Positions 23,605 to 34,874 of a DNA stretch of 64,000 nt are shown piece after piece (the stretch's first letter is position 1; the number at the start of each line of letters is the position of its first letter). Below the pieces are notes generated by a model, which ran no database searches, was not told where the DNA came from, and saw nothing but the letters and a program-made list of their open reading frames with translations. The stretch covers positions 496,001 through 560,000 of the forward strand of contig CANTFL010001342.1 of NCBI GenBank assembly GCA_947650285.1, in the 5' to 3' direction. Both the position numbers and the translations under genes were made by a program. The stretch is from Hyaloperonospora brassicae (taxonomy: Eukaryota; Oomycota; Peronosporomycetes; Peronosporales; Peronosporaceae).

Positions 23605-23689
23605 GGCTTGGCTAAATTAGCCGTCAGACATCTCGTCTAGTTCAAAGAGAGTGTCCAAAGATGGAAGAGTCTCAAGACTAATATTGCCA

Positions 23690-24795
23690 TCAATATGGCC
23701 AGTCAACCCGTTGACAAGTGTATATAGTTTTTTTTCTATTATCACTTCGTGACTTCTTAGACGTTGGGCGCTTAACAGTTGCCACCCTACACTGTGATTG
23801 TATCCTCAAAGAAACCTTACGCCTCCTAGAGGCCGGTACAGTAGGGTCCCCGTGGTTGCTATTTATCTTAGCACGCTCTATACGAGAGCTCATGTCTTGA
23901 ACGACATCTGGCGAAGTGTTACGTAACTCGGACACTTCACCCAGTGGGTTTACACGTACCACTTCACGTACTGCATTCGGGCCTAGCCCTGAACACTATG
24001 GCTTATCGCCAACAATGTCATTACCGACATTCAGTGAGGTGCCACCTCGGCCGCCCTCACTTGGTAAAATTTTACGTGCCACCCCACTCACATCAGAGGA
24101 ATTACATTCTTGATGTCTCGGCCCTAGGCCAACCATGCCTGCAGCGTGCAGTGACTCAGTATCACAACGAGTATCACTCAACGGAGTATAACTCTCTTCA
24201 CATACGGTGAAAGAGCTCCGCTCAATATTGATTTCATTGACATTGGAGTTAATTAACTCTGACATACTAATGTCCAGCACATTGACATCTTCCGTCAATG
24301 GCTCGCGCCAATAGCGCTTTTGTTACCTAGCAAAGGTGGGTTCATGACTCTCCAAAGCTTCGCTAGAAACATTGCGCGTGGCGCCTAAGGTCTTAGACCT
24401 CCAATCAATCCATGTCTCATGACGTTCAAGCCAAGCCATACCCAGGATGAGAGTCTCTCGAATCCAAATCGAGGACAAGACAGCGTTCAATGATGTCAAA
24501 GTCCAAAAACTTCACACCTAAGTTCTACGGAACTTATGGCACCGTGACGCGAGTTACTAGTCGCTAAACGAACGGTGATCGGATCACCTTCATGGCCTTT
24601 GAGCGCTTCAGCATATCGCTGACTTCCCTCAAGGGAACGACGTCGATCATGATTGCATGATGCTCCGGAGTCGATTAGGATCGACCAATGCTTCTCAAAG
24701 CCTGTCATCTTCGCCTCGGCGACTAACAAGCCAGGCTTGTATCCACTCTCGGTGCTGGTGGGCACATAGCTCGGTGTGGCTAAGCCCTGTTTCAC
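23690..24795 (-). pseudogene. E3 protease and linker
   Basis: Protease active site ILIDSGASCNHDRRRS in 24496-24795 with the standard DSG. The long linker (23690-24298) before RT is Ser/Asn-rich and interrupted. The gag stop and the hairpin lie at its 5' end. Confidence 0.7.
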
Positions 24796-24832
24796 TCTAC
24801 CTCGTAGAGAAGTGACATAACTCAGTTCTGCC

Positions 24833-24860
24833 CCCAGTAGGGTGCCCTGCGCCTACTGGG
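24833..24860 (-). promoter_or_regulatory. E3 gag-pol junction hairpin
   Basis: Perfect 9-bp stem (CCCAGTAGG paired with CCTACTGGG) with a 10-nt loop at the point where the open frame changes by -1 from gag to protease. I see no obvious slippery heptamer, so a recoding role is only inferred. Confidence 0.4.
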
Positions 24861-24869
24861 TGTCGACGT

Positions 24870-25886
24870 TTACCCGTGCCATACAGGTTTTTGGTTGTGG
24901 CTGGGGTTTCGACCCATAGCAGTCGGTTGTTGCTTGCGCAAAGGACAAGTGGGACGCAAGTGTTTAGTGATTCCACACATATAACAGTGTTTCACTTTCT
25001 GTCGTTGCTCTGCAACATGAAGCTCCGCTTCACCTTTATCTTCAGCATAGCTGAGATCCATCGGTTCTGGCTTACAGTAAGCCGAGGTGCTCGCAGAGGT
25101 TGCCCTTGCAAAGCTTGGGTTGTATCCATTCCAACCAAGTCTGGCCGACTTGAAGTTGTGCTCAGCATTTTGAGCGATGCTAACAGCCTCGTCAAAAGTA
25201 GAGTGATGGACCCGAAACACCTCGGTCCTGGCAACGCCATTACGAAGACCTTCCATGGAGACAGTCACATAGACTGTCTCAGGAAGAGGGTCAGACTGCA
25301 TAGCAGCCATAAGAGTTCTCAACTCTTGGACAAAGTCCGTTAGCTCATTCTTACCATGACGGGTAGACAAGAATCGTGAGCGCCCGCGATAGGCCTGGTT
25401 AGGCGGCGAGAAAACTCGCAATAGGTCTAGCTTGAGCGAATCCCATGTAGGAAACGCCAAGTCGACCGACGTGCCACACGTCAGAGCCCACTCTCTCCCT
25501 CTTCCATCGAGCTTGGAGATGGCCAGCTAGACCCGCTGGTTCTCAAGTGAGATAAGACCAGAGCTCATGGCCATCTCAATCTCACGGATTCAGAGGGTCA
25601 GGTTTCTCCCCTCCTTCCCGGAGTAGTGTTTAACGTCCACCCGAAGGGGACGAGGCTTAGCCTCTTCAGGTGGCATCGCCACGTAGCGTGTTGGCATAGC
25701 CGACGCTACTTGGTTTTGAACCTTCCCTAAAAGGGCCGTTCCATACTGTATGAAGGTCTCGACTCGTGCATTGAGCACATCGGGACCTTGTGCAGCTAGA
25801 AACTCCACATACTCAGGGCCTACGGCCGCGGTCAGATTCTCAAGCGCGACCTTTTGAGCATCAGAGAGGGGTGTGGATTGCTCCAT
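24870..25886 (-). pseudogene. E3 gag
   Basis: The ATG at 25886 starts the N-terminal part (to 25590). Two nonsense codons (TGA in a GRNLTLx context and TAG in NQRVx) are shared with E5. The remaining frame (24870-25460) holds the capsid-like segment and the CCHC knuckle [14 protein letters not shown]. The knuckle is intact here, unlike in family A. Confidence 0.75.
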
Positions 25887-25932
25887 CCTCACAGAGGATC
25901 AGTATTTACCGACTCAGGTGTAGATTGACTAC

Positions 25933-25943
25933 AAGTGCTACCA
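25933..25943 (-). other. E3 primer binding site
   Basis: TGGTAGCACTT on the minus strand, 2 nt from the LTR; the same primer motif as family A. Confidence 0.65.
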
Positions 25944-25945
25944 AG

Positions 25946-26422
25946 TGTAGCGGAGCTACACAGCTCCTCAAGTCAGAGGAAGACTTAACGCTCAATGAGC
26001 AACTTTGGTTCAACGAACCCGACTCAAAGAGTCAACAAGCTCAGAGAGCTTACGGTCCCTGTTCCAGGGGGACCAAACGATTCAAGAGAATCACAGCACA
26101 GAGTGCTCAAGAGCAGCTACCTTTACAGGCGTTGCTAGCTCTTCCGATCAAGACGCCTCGCAAGGCACGTGTCTTATGTTGATCAAAATGGGAACTGAAT
26201 TTTATTTCTTCTTTTAACCCAAAAGAACACCGTAGAACAAAGTAAATAACCTACTCACTTATGTCCTAAATAAACCTATGAAAAGATCTCGTAATCAATT
26301 GTTGACAGACATCAGTCTTCAACAATTGATAATTGTGTTCTAATATTACTTTCAAGGGGATCCCATCCCTTGTGTGTACCACACCTATTGTAGACTACCA
26401 GTCGACGTGTAACCCCGTTACA
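25946..26422 (-). repeat. E3 5' LTR
   Basis: 477 bp. 5'-type U3 allele (GATAATTGTG, TTTCAAGGGGATCCC). Confidence 0.9.
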
Positions 26423-27287
26423 GCAGCGGCTGAGAGGCACCTTCGTTCATGGGGTTTGTCGACGGTGGTACACACCAGTATTTGCTATGGAGCCCGAGCA
26501 TAGGTCGGGCCGGCGGGGTCGCCATCCTCCTGCGACCCTACAGTCGTATCATGAATCTGCGCCATTTGTGAGGTGGAGTGAAACTCACACTGGATCGAGG
26601 CGACTGCGATTTTTTGACAATCGTGTGTTTACATTCATCACTATGTACGCACCGGTACTAATCTCTCAGCACGAGAGGCTATTTACCACGCCTATCGACG
26701 TTGAACCGGTGCCGTCATCCCCGTATTCCTTTGTTGCGATTTTAACTGAACGCTACTTAAACTCGTGACCGTTCGTACCAGTCGCGTTGGAACAAGCACG
26801 ACTCACCTGAGCTTCGTCTACTTCTGCATTGCGGCGGTCTGAGTGACGTGTTGGACGATGATCCTTAGATACGAAGACACGGAACTTGAATGGATTCCAA
26901 AGCATCGCACTTCTTTTACACATATCTCGGGGGAAGAGAAGTCAGCTGTTGCGTCTTGACAGGTGATACAGATCATTCACATATGACGACCAGGGTCGTT
27001 CGGTCGCCACGTCAATCCCGGCCCCCATTGCACTACATCAGTGTCGAGATTCGTGTGACGATCCCCAAACCGTCGATCTAAAATAAACCACGACGGCAGG
27101 TGTATCCCCCGCCGAAGTACGCTTTAAGTGTGTATAAGGTGATATCGATAAGTTCTTTGCTATCGCGGAGGCAAAACTAGAAGACGCCATTAATTCCGAA
27201 GACACAACAGTGCAACAATCATGCGCATCCGCATTATGGTGGAAAACTTCAAAGAGCGAGCTGCGTTAGCCAGCAATACAAGACTAC
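26423..27287 (+). pseudogene. LINE ORF2 endonuclease, right part
   Basis: Continues the endonuclease cut by E3. After AERHLRSWG, the frame 26487-26768 contains VFTFITMYAPVLISQHERLF (MYAPV at 26643-26657), then about 26769 onward DRSYQSRWNKHDSPELRLLL and SRGKRSQLLRLDRxY near 26920-26970, where the conserved Trp codon is now TGA (26964-26966). After a VYPPPKYAL segment near 27100, sequence is degraded up to the E4 boundary. Expected RT motifs do not follow. Confidence 0.7.
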
Positions 27288-27680
27288 TGGAACCGAGGCA
27301 GCCCGTTACATGGAATTGTTACTTTATGAAAAGTGACAATAAAGAATATGAAGTTAAATATTATTTGAACAATATCACCAAAGTGGTGATATTCAAGTGT
27401 CGACCAAAAAGTCTGCTCATTGGTTGATATCTTGATGATATCAACATATCAATCGCCGCAGGACGCGCGCAATGAGTGGTGACGAGACGTCACCATACAC
27501 TCATTTATATTAGCATAATCAAGTCAGGTTAAACAGATAGACAGTAACAAAAGACTTAATTATATTAATACAACAGTTTTACTTTTCCCTTATTCTACGC
27601 TTCCTCGTTTGCCTCGTGTACGTCTGTCGAGGCACCCGAAACCCTTGCGTTAAGTTCACGCAAGGGTGTGCCCCGTTACA
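27288..27680 (+). repeat. E4 5' LTR
   Basis: About 393 bp with a degenerate left terminus. 5'-type U3 allele (on the opposite strand GATATCAACC, ATATTTAACTTC). Confidence 0.85.
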
Positions 27681-27682
27681 CC

Positions 27683-27694
27683 TGGTAGCACTTT
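27683..27694 (+). other. E4 primer binding site
   Basis: TGGTAGCACTTT, 2 nt after the 5' LTR. Confidence 0.7.
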
Positions 27695-27724
27695 GTAGTC
27701 CTTCCAAGGACCACAGCATCCAAC

Positions 27725-28879
27725 ATGAAAATGTTGGATGATGAAGAGACCCTTCACGCCACGCGTGAAGGGTTTACCCATTTGAGTGACATCGAATGGG
27801 GTGCGGTAGAACGAACGAGTTCTACCGTAGGCGAGTTCGCCATTAGCGCCATGCTGGAGTCTCTAGACAGAGACCAACAATATGCCGCTATAGCCAAGTT
27901 TATTTAAAATGAACTTGTCGTCGAAAGGAAGAAAGTAGCCTTGCTTCACCAGCAAGGATCTCAACAGGCCGAGCAGTTGAGAGAACTCGTTGCTCAACAG
28001 ACAGAGCTGTTGATACAGCAGCAATTCCATGCTGCTGTGGGCGAGACGGCACATGCGCGTCGTCCCGAGGTCATGAAGGTTGACATCTCCAAGTACAGTG
28101 GAGTCCCGGAGGACTCCCTGTTACTATGGTTTGTCGAACTCGACAGAGCCTTAAGCTCTCGTCGCGTCGACGATGAGGAAATGAAACTCACATTTGCTCA
28201 GCCCACTTGGCAGGGCGTGCCAAAACTTGGTCCCTGGGGCTTGAGAGTAGCGACCCACATGTGTTTAGGTCGCTAGATGACTTCAAGTCCCGGCTCAGAC
28301 AAACGTTTGAGCCGCCACGGGCTGAGTTCAGGGCTCGTTCTGAGCTCCTGAAACTCAAGCAGGGTAAGCGTGATGTTCACGCTTACGACACAACATATAC
28401 GACTCCTTGCGAGTAGTATAACTGCCAACCCAGTACATGAACACACGTTGATTACGGTGTTCATGCAAGGGCTCGCAGAAGGGCCCGTCAGGAGCCATCT
28501 GTTCCGCCTTGAGCTGAATAAGCTTGAAGAAGCAATATCAGCCGCGGAACAGGAAGACTTTAGCATGAGACAGGCTCATGCTAGCTCAAACTCTTATCTT
28601 CTACCGAGACGACAAGAGATCGGAGTTCCAGAACCAATGGACCTCTGCTATTTTGAGAGCGAGAGACCCCGCTCTTCAAACAACAAGCGATTGCAGAGGT
28701 GCAATCGCTGTCAGAAGTAAGGGCACTACGCATACGAGTGTAGTGCTCCACGCCCAGTACCAAACAGTACTGATCGAAATGGTCGTCCATTTGCCAGAAA
28801 GGGCAATGGGCGTGGGTCCAGCGCTGTTGCGAAGCCGCAACAGCGAGACGGACCATCAAAAAATGGTCGGGGTCAGTAG
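27725..28879 (+). pseudogene. E4 gag
   Basis: Starts MKMLDDEETLHATREGF. Lesions: TAA after AKFI (27905-27907, shared with E2), a 1-nt deletion at about 28200 in FAQxHLAG (shared with E6), a further frameshift near 28385, and the TAA in the zinc knuckle (28718-28720). The frame closes at TAG 28877-28879 in the hairpin. So the three family A copies share lesions in overlapping pairs, which does not fit a simple tree. Confidence 0.8.
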
Positions 28880-28900
28880 GGGCGGAGCGCCCTACTGATC
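28858..28900 (+). promoter_or_regulatory. E4 gag-pol frameshift signal
   Basis: A AAA AAT at 28858-28864, a 6-nt spacer, then an 11-bp stem (28871-28881 with 28890-28900, one G-U) around GCGGAGCG. After a -1 slip the frame reads through to the protease ORF at 28930 without a stop. Confidence 0.6.
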
Positions 28901-30207
28901 CAGCAACCTCAAGAGAATTTTCAAATCTCTTGACGAAAGTTGCTCCAGATACACAATCATTGTGTGTCTCTGCACCTTATGATGACGTTTCGCTCATCAC
29001 CTTGAAGTTGGAAGCGACAAATGATTTGTCGCTTCGTGCCCTAGTAGACTGTGGGGCGTCGAACAACTTTGTTCGTCGCCAGTCACTAGAGGGTCGTAGG
29101 CTCAAGTTCGTTGAGCGCGACATTCCCCTCACGAGGATGACGGTGCGCCTTGCAACAGGCGCATCGATTACCGTTGAGAAACGTGTAGTAGGAATCCACT
29201 ACACGTTAGAGGGCGAACAGTACGATGATGACTTCATCGTACTGGATCTGGATGACAAATTTGATGTCATCCTGGGATTACCTTGGCTCAGCAAGTACGA
29301 GCCAAGGGTGAGCTGGCAGCATCGATCCGTGAAGATGCCTGCTGCTTGTTCAATAGATGGCCATCTGATGAACGTCATGGAGCGTCCACAAGCGTGTGTA
29401 TGTTCTGCAAGTGAGTGCGATGGCCTCACTTGCGGCACGATCGTTCGCACGACCGCACAAGATCACAGTATAGTTGATCACTACACTGTGGAGCAAGCTC
29501 CTGGCAGCTGTACAGGAGTACAGGCTGCGCCGAAGGTCCACCACTCAAATAAGTCGACTGGACCGGGACATGGATGCATGCCTAGCGGGCAGAATCTTAG
29601 ACAAAAGAAACCTGTTGCCCCCAAAGGGCAACATGAAAATCCTAGGTCGACTGGAGGGTCGACCGTAGAGGATCGGTACCTGACTGTGGTTGCACAGCCA
29701 CAGTCAGAAGAAGTCGAGGGAATAAGTCCTCACGTACTTGAGGAAGGAATTACTCAAGAGTCACTTGCTGAGGGATCAGGCCCTCAGCAACCTGTGAAAG
29801 CAAGTTCCCAGGAAGAAACCGAGCCGTTGAACGTCTTGGTTAATGACGGATCAAGCGTAGTCGCTTATACGCTTGATCTGATTGTGCCTCCGAAGTTAAC
29901 TTCGGAGATAACTCAGTTGCCAACGCTAGAACCGAAACGGTTCTTGCGTGATCTGCGTAGTGGCAAAGTCAAGCAGATCTGCATACTCGTCACAGAGGAT
30001 GAGTATGTGGCCAATATTCGGTCGGCAACAGTATTTGCTCAGAACGAACGGCTTCTCAGCAGCTCATCGATGGACGAAAGTGTACTCGATGAGAAGACTC
30101 GGATTGAGCGATACACGTCTCAATCCTAGGAGTCACTTCAGGCAAATCCTTTGTATAAGTATTTGATCGAATTCAAGGATGTGATCCCTGAATCCGTACC
30201 GTGCTAG
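28880..30207 (+). pseudogene. E4 protease and linker
   Basis: Open frame 28930-30129 (about 400 codons) with active site LVDCGASNNFVRR, flap region and VILGLPWLSKYEP. A private TAG at 30127-30129 replaces a Trp codon of E2 and E6. A second TAG (30205-30207), just before RT, is shared by all family A copies. Short perfect inverted repeats are especially dense here. Confidence 0.8.
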
Positions 30208-31888
30208 TTGCCTAAGGACAAAGGCACTCGACACGAGATCGAGCTCGGACCGGGCTCGAAGTATTGTGTCATTAAGCAGTGGCCACTGCCTCGTGAACAA
30301 GTGCTAGCGATCGACAAGTTCTTTGCCGGTCGCTTAACATCGAGCCATGTGAGGGAATCAACATCCCCTCACAGCTCTCCTACCTTCTGTGTGCGAAAGG
30401 CCACAGGAGGATGGCGGATAGTGCACGCATTCAACAAATTGAATGCTGCAACGGTACCGGCTCAGACGCCGATACCGAGGAAGGCCGTAATCATAGATGG
30501 TATGTCAAAGAGTACCATCTTTTCGTTTATGGATCTGATGGATGGATTCTATCAGATTCTCAAGTGGTCATGGAATCCCGTATACAGCAGTGAGCACCCC
30601 CAGCGGTATGTTGTGGGAGTGGCTAGTGATGCCACAGGGGCTGAGTAATGCCCCTGCTACTTTCAACAGATGTGTTACAAATCTGTTGAGACCACTGCGA
30701 GACTTCGCACCGAGTTACTTTGACGATGTGCTCGTCCATATCCGGGCTATGGACGGAAAGACGGACGTTGAAGTTCGCAGAACTCACGTTCGTCAAGTTC
30801 TTCAACTTATGCGCATGCATAAGCTGTACGCAAACCTCAAGAAGTGTATATTCGCGGCTAGCGAAATACCACTTCTCGGGTGCATCGTGGGTAAACACAG
30901 CGTACGCCCTGATCCCGAAAAGATCAAGGATATCACCGACTGGCCAGCGCCAGTCGATGTCAAGGGACTAAGGAAGTTCCTTGGCCTAGCGGCGTACTTG
31001 CACAAGTTCTCGCGCAACTACGCCGAGATGACTGTTCATCTTTCTTGCTTGCTCAAGAAAAATATCAAGTGGTCATGGAACGCTGAGTGCCAGCGTTTCT
31101 TTGAGGGTATCAAGCAAAGCTTGATGCAATCGCCGATCTTGGCGATTGCAGATCAGGACAGACCATTTCATGTGGTCTGTGACGCCAGCGATTTTGCAAT
31201 CGGCTGTGCGTTAATGCAGTTCGATGCAGATCGCGCGGAGCGCGTCATCTGTTATCAGTCGCGTCAGCTGCAAGCAGCTGAGCGCAATTACCCAGTGCAT
31301 GACAAGGAACTCCTTGCCATGAAGTACGCACTGGCTAAGTTTCGCGTCTATCTATTGGGAGATAGACCGTTTATCGTCTACACGGACCATGCGTCATTAC
31401 GCACGGCCGTAAACAGCCCATACCTCTCGCAAAGGATGGCGAGGTGGCTGTCTTTCTTCGCGGAGTATAACTTCTCCGTGGAGTATAAACCAGGACGACT
31501 CAATGTCTTCGCTGAAGCGCTTTCGCGCCGGCCCGATTTCGAGCCGGACGCACAATCCAACAATGAGGATAAGCCAACTGTTACGACACTGAGAGCCAGT
31601 GTTCCGTTGTCAAGCTTACTTGACGACGTACGAAAGGCATACGCAGAAGATAAGGATCTTTTGCGATTGATGGATCATCTGGTGAATACATCCAGTACTT
31701 TATTGAAGGTTTTACCGGCTTTGTACCGACCCTCATCGGATCGGTATAGTACACGCAACGGACTGTTATATTATACAGCTGTTGCCGACGACACGCCTCG
31801 TGTCGTATTCCCCGCTCATGATGATTTGCGTTTACGCATCATGTCCGAATGTCACGATGCCCCAACGGGTGGTCATCGTGGGAGGTAA
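30208..31888 (+). pseudogene. E4 reverse transcriptase, RNase H and start of integrase
   Basis: Frames 30208-30648 and 30542-31888. Catalytic residues of SYFDDVLVH are encoded at 30716-30727. RNase H has VVCDASDFAIGCAL and YTDHASLR. The second frame continues 448 codons into the His part of the integrase zinc module (CHDAPTGGHRGR) and stops at a TAA also found in E6. The 2-nt RT deletion lies in the overlap of the frames, near 30560. Confidence 0.85.
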
Positions 31889-33182
31889 AAGAATTACCTC
31901 ACGGTAAGTCGTGACTTTTACTGGCCTCACCAGTATCAGTTTGTACGCAAGTACATACGTGCTTGCGAGGTTTGTCAACGGGTGAAGCCTAGCCCTTTAT
32001 CCCGTGCGCCATTGCAGCCTCTGCCTGTTCCGACAGAGTGCTGGCAGTCCGTTTCAATGGACTTCGTCTTCGGTTTTCCCGAAGACGCTCACAAGAATAA
32101 TGGTATTCTTGTGTTTGTTGATCGGTTCAGCAAGATGGTGCATCTTGCTGCAGTGCCTAAGTCCATCACGGCACCCGGCTGTGCTCGTGTCTTTCTTAAT
32201 ACGATCTTCCGACTCCACGGGTTGCCCCGTGAACTCGTATCCGACCGTGACCCTCGGTTCACGGCGGCATTTTGGCAAACCGCGTTCCGCACATTGGGAA
32301 CACGATTGAAGATGTCTACTTCTGACCATCCGGAAACAGATGGTCAGACGGAACGTGCAAACCGTGTCCTCGAAGAGATCCTTCGAGGATATGTCCACTC
32401 GTTTTCGAGCTGGAGCGAATTCCTACCCATAGTGGAAATGCCATCAATAATTCGGTGCATGCTTCTACACAGCACACACCGTTTTACGTGAATGGCCTAC
32501 GCCATCCAAGTGTGCCCACCCTTCCAGAGTGTGACTCTTGGATAAGGGGGGAGGGACTCGCTCGAGCAAAAACCGTTCTGACTCTTGCTCATCACGTGTC
32601 GACGCTAACGTCGTCACGTGTGATGCCGATATCGACAATGTCGACATCGATGAAGTACACCACAGCAATAATAGCGACAACGCTATTATTGACTCGGATG
32701 ATGATGACGATGCTGGTATATTCAGCATCGTCAACGATTATGTCAGCGAGGAAGAAGACAACCTCGCTGAAGACGAGAACAATCTCTTAGCAGTGCGCAC
32801 GAAGCGCACTGAAAGACAAAACAAAGTGTAAGCAGAGAACTTCCTGCTGACTCGAGAAGTGGTAGTCCGTTTCGTTCAGGACTCCATCGCAAATGCGGTG
32901 AACCGTCAGAAATGGAACGCAGACAAGAATGGAAGCGCGAATGTTCTTTCATATAAGGTTAACGACCTAGCACTACTGTTTACGGTAAACCTACCTGGAC
33001 ATGCAGTCACTAGTGTCGGCAGTAGTAAACTACTGCCGAAGTACATTGGACCATTTCGAGTGTTGCATCGCAAGGGCAATGCATACACACTCGAATTGCC
33101 ACGTAAGATGCGCACGCATCCTACATTTTTACGTGGGGATGCTCAGGCCGAACTGTCTGTACGAGCCTTCTTCTTCCGATGA
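31889..33182 (+). pseudogene. E4 integrase and acidic linker
   Basis: Core in 31982-32491 with the DDE residues in SMDFVFG, SDRDPRFTA and QTERANRVLEE. The shared 1-nt deletion near 32440 shifts the frame. Frame 32538-32831 encodes a striking acidic stretch (IIDSDDDDDAG, SEEEDNLAEDE), and 32859-33182 carries the GPF module. Confidence 0.8.
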
Positions 33183-34741
33183 AGATAGACCCCACGTTCA
33201 AGAACATCCATCAAGTTCTTGCGTTCGCGCTCCAGACGACCCGTCTGGTCGCGCAGATAAGATACCTCGGAACTCAACCGAGATATCTCCCCGCGAGCTG
33301 TCGCCAGCTCGCCGAATAGGGAGAGGACATCCCGCTCGACCTGAAGCTGCGCCGTGGCATAATCGGCGCGATCCCTCGCCCGATCAGCCTCGTGATCCTT
33401 GCGGTTCTTCCGCACGGTATCTGTCAAAGCGTAGCGCCGGTCGCGCTCGTGCTTTAAGTCATCTCGCAATTCATCGATTGCGCGATTCATCTCGTGAGGG
33501 TCGAGATGGTGAACCGAATCATCTGGAGGAGGTTTTTCTTCCTCCACCACATCCTTTGATGGATTCTCACGGTGGTCAACGCTTCCTAGTGGAGCGTATC
33601 TTGAACCATCGTGACGATTCAGGATCAAGGACGAGCTACCTCGTCCAGTGGCTGGGGTGTACACCCTCTTGGAACAGCTGGGAGACCCACTCTCAGCTGT
33701 TGATGGATGTTGAAGGTCTCGTCCGCCAGTATGACGAGACTCATCCGATTGGTCCGAAAGACCATCGGTTAATACGCGCCCTAGGCGCTTGTAGACGGAT
33801 TGCAAGTTTGCAATCGCGCCACGCATCTCAGCCGAGATGTTTGCCCTTCCCCAGGGCAAACTTAGGGAATAAACGTCCCTATGTGCACGCTGCGAGTTGA
33901 CAACACAACTCGCACAAGGGTCTACCCATATGAAGCAAGGAATGTCTGCCTCACTCGACAAACAGTGCAACCAGTATCTGGCACCGGTTGACATTCGCTT
34001 TTCGAACCTGAGGCGTGTCGCCTCAAGTTTCTTGAGCCACCCTTCTCGTCCAAAATTCTTTACGTTTTGGACGAACGCGTTCCACGCAGCCAAAAGCGAG
34101 GCTTTGTCACGCTTTTAGTTGCTGTTGTACCATCGATGTCTAAGGAATACATCGAGATAAAAGTCTTCTTTAGCGCGAAAGTTGCTCGCGTTGGGAGTCA
34201 AGCCGTGAAGCTCAGTCGCATCAAAAAAGAGTATTTGATGGTGTTGGCTTGTCTCGTGAGACAAGCTATTGATGAGCCGTTCGGGCAAACGCCACGGCTT
34301 CAGCTCATCACGCTTCACGGTGGTACCTTTGTTGGTACCACGGTTGTCAGTATGACGATGGCTTGCACCATCGTCAAGTCGCTCGTGCGAAGGAGGACGA
34401 GCTGATCGCGGTGATGAGCAAACATACTCATCACCAGATTCGTCATCACTGCCGAACAGACTGTGATGCAACTCACGAGTCCGTTCGTTTGGCAGTGGCC
34501 TTGGCGAACACTGAGGCGTCGCCGGTGATCGAGACGCCTCTGCAGCATTGCCCGAGTCAGACACGTCTGACTCGCCAGAGTAGATGACCTCAATGTCGGG
34601 GTCATCATGCGCACGCGGTGCTCTACCGCGTGCACCTGCAGCACCTCTTGCTGCAGGCGAAGAACGAGCAGCAGACGAAGAATCGTCTGCCGCAGAAGAT
34701 GGCACAGACTCTGTGTGCCTTTAGTCACCCCGCATAGACAT
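33143..34741 (-). CDS. E4 antisense ORF (opposite strand to pol), two stops
   Basis: Collinear with the antisense ORF of E2, from ATG at 34741 to 33143. Two in-frame stops: TAA near 34724 (Ser codon in the others) and TAA near 34114 (shared with E6, Leu in E2). The remaining frames of 196 and 316 codons are open. Different stops in different copies imply an open ancestral frame. Confidence 0.55.
33578..33735 (+). pseudogene. E4 chromodomain
   Basis: QRFLVERILNHRDD, SYLVQWLGCTPSWNSWETH and LVRQYDETHP in frame 33001-33900. It is preceded by a 1-nt shift after MRTHPTF that all family A copies share. Confidence 0.78.
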
Positions 34742-34874
34742 GTTAACTATGCGAGGTCGAGCGGAAAGTGAATGGAACGGACCCAACAAGTGTTCCCTGT
34801 CCCAATGGTAACCAACGGGTGGCCGCCATTATTTTCGATAGTCACACGGTGACGATCAGTTAAGGAGGGGGTGA

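Larger units (their letters stand above)
18836..26422 (-). mobile_element. E3: Ty3/Gypsy chromodomain element, family B
   Basis: A 7.6 kb minus-strand element inside the LINE endonuclease. The flanks are CCAGC (18831-18835) and GCAGC (26423-26427), a 5-bp target duplication with one mismatch; joining the flanks restores the endonuclease reading frame. LTRs are 477 bp and about 97% identical. Its internal sequence and its lesions are almost the same as in E5. Confidence 0.92.
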
